From contig SFNY01000019.1 in NCBI GenBank assembly GCA_004554085.1, forward strand, positions 1 through 33,773: 33,773 nt of DNA, written 5' to 3'. Position numbers and translations under genes: made by a program. Positions 15,696 through 22,312 of the stretch are shown here, in pieces. The notes beneath the pieces were generated by a model, which made no database searches, had not been told where the DNA came from, and saw nothing but the letters and a program-made list of their open reading frames with translations. Origin of the DNA: Clostridiales bacterium. Its GTDB lineage: Bacteria > Bacillota > Clostridia > Christensenellales > Aristaeellaceae. Each line of letters starts with the position of its first letter. Position 1 is the stretch's first letter.

Positions 15696-17486
15696 TCAGT
15701 TTTCGACCGCAAGCCCGTCGCTGGCGTCGCTCAGCAGGTAGGACAGTAGGGCGGGGGAGACCTCGCCGCTGGGGCTGAGGTTCAGCGCCTCCTGAATCTG
15801 ACGCACAGCCTGCGCCGTACCGTCGTCGAAGCTGCCGCCGACCTGCTTTTTCGTCAGGTAGCCCAGCTCCTGCAGGCGGGCCTGAAGCGCATCCAGCGCG
15901 TCGCCCGAGTCGCCCGCGGTCAGCGTCGGGTAGGTCAGATCCGCCCGCGCGTAGACGATGCCGCTGCGGGGGGCCGCTTCGGAGGAGACGAACTCCACCA
16001 GCGCCGCGTCCGCCTCGCCCGTGACCTCCAGCCCCAGCGCGGTCTGCACGCTGGAGACGGCCCGGGAGGTGAGCTCGTCGTAGGTGCCGGTCAGCGAGGT
16101 GATGTAGCCCAGCTCGGTCAGGCGGCTCTGGAGCGAGAGTACCGCGTCGGAGGAACTGCCCACGCGCAGCGTCTCCGCGACGGGCTGTGCGTCCGCTGTC
16201 GCGGGAGCCTCGGCTTCGACCGGGGCCTCGGTGGCCTGGGGCGCGGTGTTCTGCATCGTCTCGCCGTTGATGTTCAGCGCGAAGGAGGAGTAAAGCACCG
16301 CCTGCACATAGCTGCTGGCAATGCCGGTTTCCTCCAGAGAGTTGCGGTCCTGGAACAGGCGGATGGCTGCGGTGGTTGCGCCGCCGTATTCGCCGTTGGG
16401 CGTGCCGGAAGCGAAGCCCAGCGCGATCAGACGGCTTTGCAGGCGAAGCACCTCGTCGCCGCTGGCGCCCTCGATCAGATTGGAATACTGGCTGCCCAGG
16501 GTATCGAAGCCGGGGGCATACTCGCTCTCCAAGAGCGCCTGCAGCTGGGCAGTGACCGCGCCGGAGGGCAGCAGGCCGCAGGTCTCCTCGAAGAGCTTGA
16601 TGGCGATCTGCGTGCGCGCATCCAGCTCGCCGTCGGCCTCGCCGCTGAGGTAGCCCAGGTCGATCAGCCGCTGCTGGATGTCCGCCAGCGAGCGCAGCAT
16701 CACGCCCGAGCCGGTCTGCGTGCTTCCGCCGCCGTAGGCCCGGGCGGAATCGGAGTAGAGCTCCTTTTGCAGCGCGACGTTGGCTACGTCATCGGCGGTC
16801 AGGCCGTAGGCCTCGTAGAACAGCATGACGGCGTTGGCAGTTTCGTTGTCGAAGATGCCGGTGAGCGAATCGATGGGGTAGCCCAGGTTCTTCAGGCGCT
16901 GCTGGAGCGCGTAGACCGAGCTGCCCACATCGCCGCGCTGGAGCACCTTGTACTGGGAGATGACGGCCTTGTTGTAAGCGTCGCTGCCGTAGATGAGCGC
17001 GTCCGGGGCGAACAGCCGCTGCTGCAATTCGGTGGTGGCGACGCCGGTCTGCATGGTGCCGTAGGTCTGCTCGAAGCGGCGCACAGCCTGCTCGGTGTCG
17101 GAGTCGAAGATGCCGGACACACCCGAGGAGTAGTAGCCAAGCTCGTTCAGGCGGGTTTGCAGCGCCTGCACCGCAAGGCCCGTGTTGCCCAGGCGCAGGG
17201 ATTTGTAATTGCTGCTCTGCCCGGTCTCGCTGGAGGCCTCCGATTCCAGCAGCGCCGCAGCGTCGTTGACGGTGACGCCGCCGTCGGAATCGATCACCAG
17301 CGCCTCCGCATCCTCCTGAAAGGCGGGCGGCGGGGTGACTGTGGCGTAGGGCAGGGAGATGTCGATGTCATAATTGGCCTGCGCCGTCAGTATGCTCTCG
17401 TCAAATTGCGCGTCGCAGCCGCCAAGCGCTAGGCACAAGGCAAACAGCCCGCCGGCAAGGACGAGCGTGGGAAATCTATGGTTCAT
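15696..17486 (-). CDS. Lipoprotein with six peptidoglycan-binding (PG_binding_1) repeats
   Basis: The protein has 596 residues from ATG 17486 (GGAGG five bases upstream). A lipoprotein signal with lipobox LGGC places the lipidated Cys at 24. After a low-complexity linker there are six repeats of the pattern LR.G..G..V..LQ.RL..LGY....G.FD..T..AV..FQ. They begin near SLRLGNTGLAVQALQTRLNE, VLQRGDVGSSVYALQQRL, SLADIQQRLIDLGYLSGE, LIEGASGDEVLRLQSRL, LRVGSSSDAVLSLQSRL and LTAGDSGDALDALQARLQE. A TAP-rich spacer (EAPVEAEAPATADAQ) separates repeats four and five. No hydrolase, transpeptidase or other catalytic domain is present, so it probably anchors or scaffolds at the cell wall. Confidence 0.9.
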   Translation of the reverse strand: MNHRFPTLVLAGGLFALCLALGGCDAQFDESILTAQANYDIDISLPYATVTPPPAFQEDAEALVIDSDGGVTVNDAAALLESEASSETGQSSNYKSLRLGNTGLAVQALQTRLNELGYYSSGVSGIFDSDTEQAVRRFEQTYGTMQTGVATTELQQRLFAPDALIYGSDAYNKAVISQYKVLQRGDVGSSVYALQQRLKNLGYPIDSLTGIFDNETANAVMLFYEAYGLTADDVANVALQKELYSDSARAYGGGSTQTGSGVMLRSLADIQQRLIDLGYLSGEADGELDARTQIAIKLFEETCGLLPSGAVTAQLQALLESEYAPGFDTLGSQYSNLIEGASGDEVLRLQSRLIALGFASGTPNGEYGGATTAAIRLFQDRNSLEETGIASSYVQAVLYSSFALNINGETMQNTAPQATEAPVEAEAPATADAQPVAETLRVGSSSDAVLSLQSRLTELGYITSLTGTYDELTSRAVSSVQTALGLEVTGEADAALVEFVSSEAAPRSGIVYARADLTYPTLTAGDSGDALDALQARLQELGYLTKKQVGGSFDDGTAQAVRQIQEALNLSPSGEVSPALLSYLLSDASDGLAVEN

Positions 17487-17499
17487 TGAAACCTCCGAA

Positions 17500-17528
17500 C
17501 GCCGGAAGGCCGCGCGCGGCTTCCGGCG
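17500..17528 (-). promoter_or_regulatory. Near-palindromic hairpin in lipoprotein leader
   Basis: The 29-base stretch is almost self-complementary (arms CGCCGGAAG and CTTCCGGCG around a GC-rich centre). It lies just before the ribosome-binding site, so folding could influence translation start. Function is inferred. Confidence 0.4.
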
Positions 17529-17544
17529 AGAATCTTCCACTTTC

Positions 17545-17573
17545 ATTGTAGCGCATGCGGCGCACAAATACAA
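17545..17573 (-). promoter_or_regulatory. Promoter of PG-binding lipoprotein
   Basis: On the minus strand TTGTAT (17573-17568), 17 bases, TACAAT (17550-17545). It starts 20 bases after the stop of the upstream membrane protein. Confidence 0.65.
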
Positions 17574-17592
17574 GCGCATTTATGAAGTTTAA

Positions 17593-19584
17593 TCATTCCG
17601 CCGCAAGTGCGGCGTCCTCCACCTTTGCGACGCAGGCCAGCGCATCCTCCTCGTCGAAGGCGAAGATGCGCACGCCATCCTGATCGTAGATCAGATTGCA
17701 GTTTTCGAGGAACCAAACCTCATCCGCATGGATATAAGCGCGCTCGTGACTGGAGATATAGATGTAGTTTACTCCGTACGCTTCGAACAGGTTGGCGCTC
17801 TCGCCGGGATTGGAGAGCATCTGCCTCTCCGCCGCATGCTGCGCGCTGGAGTCGATGCCGTGGTAGAAGAGGTAGCTGTCCGTGCCGCAGACGATGTGGC
17901 GGCCGGCGAGGGCAGCTACGGCGTTGTTGTGCTGATCGCCGGTGAGTACCACCGCATCGGCGGGCAGGTTTTCGTCGATGAAGGCCGCTGCCTGCACCTC
18001 GTCCGGGCCGAAGAGCATGTAGCTGGAGATCACCTCACGGCTGAGGGAGAGCGTGCCGGAGATCGTGGAAGCGCCGATGAACAGGCAGGCGAGCATCGCG
18101 CGGCCGCGCACGCCCCGCAGGCGGTGCCAGAGGTTGATCAGATACATCGCCGCGGCGGGCAGCATGATCATGTAGGCCACATAGAAGAGCTTGTTGTTGT
18201 CGTAGGGATTGGGCTGGAACTGGATGAACTCCGCGACGGTGTAGATCACCAGCGCGCCCAGGGAGAGCGAGCGCATCAGACTTCCCCTGCGCGCGGAGAG
18301 GGCGGCGGGCGCCATCAGCAGGTACACCAGGCCCACGTTCTTGATCCAGAACCAGAAGTAGCCGTCGGTCAGGCTGCCGTTGCCCTGGTTGTTCACCCAG
18401 TTGAAGCGGAAGCTGAGGCTGCCGCCGCCGGCAGTCTGGGGGAAGGTCCAGGTCAGCAGCTGGGGCAGCGCCAGCACCAGCGCCACAGCGGCGTAGCAGA
18501 GGTAGCAGCCGAGGCAGTGCAGGCGCTTCTTCGCCGGCGCGCGCAGCAGCCGGCTGAGCATCACGCCGCCGCTGAGCAGGCCCAGGGCGAAGAAGGAGTG
18601 GGTGTGCACCATCGGCATCAGACCCGCCCACGCGCCTAGCAGGGCAAAGCGCCGCAGATCCCGGGTGTGCACGGCGTCGGTGAGCATGTACAGCGCGGGC
18701 AGCAGCATCGTCCAGCCGCCCAGCAGCGTGCGCTGCGGCACCATCATGTCTGCGATCACGTTCACCCAGTACAGATTCAGCTCGGGCATGTTCGTGGGCG
18801 TCTTGTAGAAGCCGGTGAACACGTTTTTGAGCATCGTCGGATCCTTCAGCGCGCCGTCAAAAACGTAGAGGAAGCCCAGACCACCGTTCAGGAACATCAG
18901 CAGGAAGGACAGCACCACCGCCGCGCTCTTGTGGGTCAGCTCCCAGACGAAGAGCACAAAGCCGGTGTACACCAGCGCCATCATCAGCGTGCCGGTGAGG
19001 GCGAAGGACAGCGCCAGATCGCTGCCGAAGAGCAGCATGGAGGTGACCATGCTGTCCGTCAGGAAGGGATAGCCCAGCAGCGTGCCGGGGAGGATGGTGT
19101 AGTCCGGCGGGAAGGACGCGCCGCGCAGGCCCGTCGCGATGCCCAGATGCAGGCAGAGATCGCCGTAGGTGGACTGGCCCACGTACAGCACGCCGTCCAC
19201 CTCCCGCAGCATGTGGGTGTATTGCAGGTAGCCGGACAGCAGCACGAAGGGCACGATCAGCACCAGGGGCAGCCAGACCGGCATGCCGCCCAGAAAGCCC
19301 ATCCTCGGGGAGATGCCGTTGAGCAGCGGCGCGCCGCGGCGGATGAAGCGCTTGCACCAGGTGGCCAGCAGCGCAAGCATCGCCGCGACCGCGAGGCCAA
19401 GCAGCTGCGCAGGGCGCGTAAAGTCCAGCAGGTAGGCGAAGGGCACGGGCAGCCACATCATCAGCATCAGACCCATGCACAGGCCCAGCCAGAGGCGCAC
19501 CAGGCCGCAGCGGTGGGAAAACAGCGCATCGCAGATGATTACGCCGCAAATCAGAAAGGCAAGCAGCAGCAAATATCCAGGCAT
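17593..19584 (-). CDS. Large polytopic membrane protein, GT-C-like glycosyltransferase candidate
   Basis: The protein has 663 residues. About a dozen hydrophobic segments span residues 3 to about 500, followed by a soluble C-terminal part (about 525-663) containing AAFIDENLPADAVVLTGDQHN, an AGRHIVCGTDSYLF stretch and YGVNYIYIS. The layout, an acidic first loop (LREVDGVLYVGQSTYGDLCLH) and a C-terminal domain with pdavvlt/aGR-like motifs are common in GT-C membrane glycosyltransferases that use lipid-linked sugars. I cannot assign a family with certainty. RBS TAGGAG is five bases upstream of ATG. No terminator separates it from the lipoprotein gene, so read-through is possible; a cell-envelope role is inferred. 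Confidence 0.65.
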   Translation of the reverse strand: MPGYLLLLAFLICGVIICDALFSHRCGLVRLWLGLCMGLMLMMWLPVPFAYLLDFTRPAQLLGLAVAAMLALLATWCKRFIRRGAPLLNGISPRMGFLGGMPVWLPLVLIVPFVLLSGYLQYTHMLREVDGVLYVGQSTYGDLCLHLGIATGLRGASFPPDYTILPGTLLGYPFLTDSMVTSMLLFGSDLALSFALTGTLMMALVYTGFVLFVWELTHKSAAVVLSFLLMFLNGGLGFLYVFDGALKDPTMLKNVFTGFYKTPTNMPELNLYWVNVIADMMVPQRTLLGGWTMLLPALYMLTDAVHTRDLRRFALLGAWAGLMPMVHTHSFFALGLLSGGVMLSRLLRAPAKKRLHCLGCYLCYAAVALVLALPQLLTWTFPQTAGGGSLSFRFNWVNNQGNGSLTDGYFWFWIKNVGLVYLLMAPAALSARRGSLMRSLSLGALVIYTVAEFIQFQPNPYDNNKLFYVAYMIMLPAAAMYLINLWHRLRGVRGRAMLACLFIGASTISGTLSLSREVISSYMLFGPDEVQAAAFIDENLPADAVVLTGDQHNNAVAALAGRHIVCGTDSYLFYHGIDSSAQHAAERQMLSNPGESANLFEAYGVNYIYISSHERAYIHADEVWFLENCNLIYDQDGVRIFAFDEEDALACVAKVEDAALAAE

Positions 19585-19639
19585 ACGATCTCCTAAAGTT
19601 TTTCTGGTCTATCAACGATTCTTCCGCATATCTTCTTCT

Positions 19640-19669
19640 ATTATAGCATTGAACATGCAAAAAAGTAAA
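19640..19669 (-). promoter_or_regulatory. Promoter of GT-C-like membrane protein
   Basis: On the minus strand TTTACT (19669-19664), 18 bases, perfect TATAAT (19645-19640). Confidence 0.6.
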
Positions 19670-19813
19670 GCGACGCAGGTGAAATGTGCGGAAAAGAAGG
19701 GGGAAGCGCATCGTTCCCCTTGTAAATAAATTAAATTTGTATGAATAAATATTTCTGGTAAAAAAGAATTATTACGAAATCTAGTCGATTCTGTGCAGAA
19801 ACCCGCATAAACG

Positions 19814-19842
19814 TTGAACTGTGTCGAATTATAGTATAAAAT
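19814..19842 (+). promoter_or_regulatory. Promoter of Ig-like surface protein
   Basis: TTGAAC (19814-19819), 17 bases, TAAAAT (19837-19842). The rest of 19670-19813 is AT-rich with only a small GGGGAA/TTCCCC hairpin at 19700-19719. Confidence 0.6.
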
Positions 19843-19884
19843 AAAAATGATTATAGGGATCAATCGATTGGGGAGGATGACTCC

Positions 19885-20355
19885 GTGAACCGAGCAGTGA
19901 GGCGTATTGTCGCATGGATGGCCGTGATGGCGTTGATGCTGGGGGCATATGCCCTGGCAGACGGCGTGATTTCCACGACCGTCGTGATGCGCGTTTCGCA
20001 TATGACGCAGAATGCGGTGGTGGACGCAGGCGAGGATCTCTCGATGGAGGTCAACATCGACGGCGTCGTTCCCGCATCCTATCAGTGGTACTTTGAGGAC
20101 GAGGCCATCGAGGGCGCGAACCAGAAGGTGTACAACATCGTCAACGCCCAGATGGAGAACAGCGGCGTCTATCGCATGGAGGCCTTTGACGCAGAGGGCA
20201 GGATGCTCGTGAGCATGGACATCAGCGCCCGCGTGATCGGTAAATCCGTGCCCAAGTCCGGCGACACTTCCATGCCGGTGGGCGTGGCGGTGGTTCTCTT
20301 CGGCGCTGCCGCAGCGGTGCTGGCCGCGACCCTTCGCCGCAGGAAGAGGGCATAA
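19885..20355 (+). CDS. Secreted Ig-like domain protein with sortase-type C-terminus
   Basis: The protein has 156 residues. A signal peptide ends at ALA-DG (after A25). One immunoglobulin-like domain follows, with the typical VDAGEDLSMEVNIDG, ASYQWYFEDEAIEGANQK and a NAQMENSGVYRMEAFD strand (the usual D-x-G-x-Y-x-C pattern without Cys). The C-terminus has a sorting-signal layout: VPKSGD (122-127), a hydrophobic stretch of about 20 residues, then RRRKRA. VPKSGD differs from LPXTG but keeps its shape, so attachment by a noncanonical sortase is likely. The start is GTG with GGAGG ten bases upstream; the ATG just before it reads into a stop after three codons. A strong terminator follows. Confidence 0.8.
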   Translation: MNRAVRRIVAWMAVMALMLGAYALADGVISTTVVMRVSHMTQNAVVDAGEDLSMEVNIDGVVPASYQWYFEDEAIEGANQKVYNIVNAQMENSGVYRMEAFDAEGRMLVSMDISARVIGKSVPKSGDTSMPVGVAVVLFGAAAAVLAATLRRRKRA

Positions 20356-20390
20356 GAATTCGGAACAATGCACAGCCTTAGGGCAGAGAG

Positions 20391-20425
20391 AATAGTGATC
20401 CGCTTCCGCAGGTCACTATTTTTTT
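20391..20425 (+). terminator. Rho-independent terminator after Ig-like gene
   Basis: Arms AATAGTGATC (20391-20400) and GGTCACTATT (20411-20420) form a 10-bp stem including one G-U, followed by seven T in a row. Its loop is complementary to sequence 31 bases downstream in the tgt leader. Confidence 0.85.
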
Positions 20426-20452
20426 GAGATTTGCATGGAATGCGGAAGCGGA
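20399..20452 (+). promoter_or_regulatory. Possible H-type pseudoknot / alternative structure upstream of tgt
   Basis: TCCGCTTCCGCA (20399-20410, the terminator loop and stem end) is the perfect 12-base reverse complement of TGCGGAAGCGGA (20441-20452). If RNA polymerase passes the terminator, the loop could pair with the downstream segment as a pseudoknot or form a competing helix around the T tract. It lies 14 bases before the GGAGG of tgt. It does not match preQ1 riboswitch consensus. Confidence 0.4.
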
Positions 20453-20484
20453 ACCGCAGATTTATCGGAGGTTGAAAATCGGAG

Positions 20485-21609
20485 ATGGAGAGACCCTTTG
20501 AGTTTGAGCTGCTGCACGTATGCAAGCAGACGGGCGCGCGGCGCGGCAGGCTGCACACGCCCCACGGCGTGATCGAAACGCCCATCTTCATGCCTGTGGG
20601 CACCCAGGCCAGCGTAAAGACCATGACGCCCGACGAACTGAAGGATTGCGGCGCGCAGATCATCCTGTCCAACACCTACCACCTGCACCTGCGTCCGGGC
20701 GAGGAGCTGGTCAAGAAGGCGGGCGGACTGCATTCCTTCATGAACTGGGATCGCCCGATCCTCACCGACAGCGGCGGATTCCAGGTGTTTTCGCTGGCGG
20801 ATCTGCGCAAGCTGAACGAGGAGGGCGTGGAGTTTCGCTCCCATCTGGACGGCAGCAAGCGCTTCATTTCGCCGGAGATCTCCGTGCAGATTCAGGAGGC
20901 GCTGGGCTCGGACATCGCCATGCAGTTTGACGAGTGCTCGCCCTATCCCTGCGACTACAGGCGTGCAAAGGACGCGATGTACCGTACGCTGCGCTGGCTG
21001 GAGAGGTGCATGAAGGCCAAGACGCGGGAGGATCAGGCGCTGTTCGGCATCGTGCAGGGCGCGTTCTACTCCGATCTGCGCATCGAGTGCGCCAAGGAGA
21101 TGGCGAAGCTCGACCTGCCCGGTTTCGGCATCGGCGGACTCTCCGTGGGCGAACCCAAGGAGGTCATGTACGAGATGCTGGACAAGATGATGCCCTTCAT
21201 GCCGGAGAACAAGCCGCGCTATCTGATGGGCGTGGGCTCCCCGGACTGCCTGATCGAGGGCGTGCTGCGGGGCGTGGACATGTTCGACTGCGTGCTGGCG
21301 ACCCGCGTAGCCCGCAACGGCACGGTGTTCACCCACGACGGCCGCCTGGTGGTGCGCAACGCCAAGTACGCCGAGGACTTCGGCCCGCTGGATCCGGACT
21401 GCGACTGCTACGCCTGCAAGAACTTCAGCCGCGCCTACATCCGCCACCTGTTCAAGGCGGGGGAGATCCTGCCGCTGCGGCTGAACACCATACACAACAT
21501 CTACTTCCTCACCCACATGATGACCGAGATGCGCGAGGCCATCGAAAACGACTGCCTGCTGGACTGGGCAAATGAATTCTACGCGCGCCACGGCCGCGGC
21601 AACTGGTAA
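20485..21609 (+). CDS. tgt: Queuine/preQ1 tRNA-guanine transglycosylase
   Basis: The protein has 374 residues, the normal length. It exchanges guanine-34 of Asp, Asn, His and Tyr tRNAs for preQ1 in queuosine synthesis. Diagnostic parts are TPIFMPVGTQASVKTM-like near residue 30, ILTDSGGFQVFS with the catalytic Asp, QFDECSPYP, FGIVQGAFYSDLR, GFGIGGLSVGE, the nucleophile Asp in MFDCVLATRVARNG, and the zinc site C-x-C-x2-C with a later His (CDCYACKNFSRAYIRHLF). The GGAGG is 13 bases from the ATG, longer than usual, with a second GGAG directly before the start. Partnered with yajC downstream, a frequent arrangement. Confidence 0.97.
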   Translation: MERPFEFELLHVCKQTGARRGRLHTPHGVIETPIFMPVGTQASVKTMTPDELKDCGAQIILSNTYHLHLRPGEELVKKAGGLHSFMNWDRPILTDSGGFQVFSLADLRKLNEEGVEFRSHLDGSKRFISPEISVQIQEALGSDIAMQFDECSPYPCDYRRAKDAMYRTLRWLERCMKAKTREDQALFGIVQGAFYSDLRIECAKEMAKLDLPGFGIGGLSVGEPKEVMYEMLDKMMPFMPENKPRYLMGVGSPDCLIEGVLRGVDMFDCVLATRVARNGTVFTHDGRLVVRNAKYAEDFGPLDPDCDCYACKNFSRAYIRHLFKAGEILPLRLNTIHNIYFLTHMMTEMREAIENDCLLDWANEFYARHGRGNW

Positions 21610-21666
21610 ATTGCGGGCGAAGAGGTTAAATTTCACCGACGTATGCGCATTTTTTCCAGACATGCG

Positions 21667-21695
21667 TTGTAAAAGCTGGGAAAGTTGGGTATAAT
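21667..21695 (+). promoter_or_regulatory. Promoter of yajC
   Basis: TTGTAA (21667-21672), 17 bases, perfect TATAAT (21690-21695), so yajC can be expressed apart from tgt. Confidence 0.7.
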
Positions 21696-21729
21696 GTTCA
21701 ACATACACAGATAAAGGAGAGAATGATTC

Positions 21730-22089
21730 ATGAATCTTTTTGGAAACAGCGCTCTGGCTGAAACTGCAACTGCGACCGCGACCGGCGGCTCCGGTGATTT
21801 CCTGTCCATGATCATCATGATCGTCGTCATGGTTGCCGTGTTCTACTTCCTGCTGATCCGTCCGCAGCGCAAGAAGGACAAGGCCGTGAAGGACATGCTC
21901 GGCTCCCTGAAGGTCGGCGACCGCATCTGCACCATCGGCGGCATCTACGGCACCATCTCCGCACTGAAGGAGGATACCGTCACCCTGAAGGTCGGCTCCC
22001 AGGAGAACACCGTCGTCTTCGCCCGCTGGGCCATCCGCTCCGTGGAGAACAAGAAGACCGAGAACGACAGCCAGATGCCCGAGGTCTGA
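21730..22089 (+). CDS. yajC: Preprotein translocase accessory subunit YajC
   Basis: The protein has 119 residues with a single TM segment (about residues 25-47, SMIIMIVVMVAVFYFLLIRP) and the family signature FYFLLIRPQRKKDKAVKDM-type juxtamembrane region, followed by the cytoplasmic SLKVGDRICTIGGIYGTISA domain. YajC associates with SecDF-YidC in the Sec pathway; no secD or secF is in this window. RBS AAGGAGA is ten bases upstream of the ATG. The C-terminal tail is Lys/Glu rich. Confidence 0.96.
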   Translation: MNLFGNSALAETATATATGGSGDFLSMIIMIVVMVAVFYFLLIRPQRKKDKAVKDMLGSLKVGDRICTIGGIYGTISALKEDTVTLKVGSQENTVVFARWAIRSVENKKTENDSQMPEV

Positions 22090-22152
22090 TCGACCGGACA
22101 GTGAATCAGGTTCAGGCAGCTCTGCCTGCCCGCGACCTATGTCATATGGAAA

Positions 22153-22200
22153 GAGGCTGCCTCAAAACGATTTTTCGTTTTGAGGCAGCCTCACATTTTT
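22153..22200. terminator. Strong terminator after yajC
   Basis: An 18-bp perfect stem (arms 22153-22170 and 22175-22192, loop TTTT) followed by ACATTTTT. It may also act for the convergent DEAD-box gene, although T residues are fewer on that side. Confidence 0.85.
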
Positions 22201-22204
22201 ATGC

Positions 22205-22226
22205 GGCGGGGTGAGGGCACCCCGCC
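22205..22226. repeat. GC-rich hairpin at the 3' end of the helicase gene
   Basis: Perfect arms GGCGGGGTG and CACCCCGCC with a 4-base loop, next to CTACGGCAGTG. Similar GGCGGGGTG-type palindromes recur between genes in many Clostridia; only this copy is visible here. It may terminate the DEAD-box transcript. Confidence 0.45.
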
Positions 22227-22312
22227 CTACGGCAGTGAGAGGTTGTCGCGAAGCATCCCTTCCGTTCGGATACAGCCCCTTTGCATGTGATGGTTTTCGG
22301 ATGCGCGCACGC

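Noticed and set aside
19700..19719. GGGGAA/TTCCCC hairpin as a terminator
   Set aside because: Six-base stem with no T run on either side, located in a promoter region between divergent genes.
20391..20484. Classical preQ1 riboswitch before tgt
   Set aside because: The topology is suggestive, but the stem lengths and loop sequence do not match preQ1-I, II or III consensus, so it is listed only as a possible new structure.
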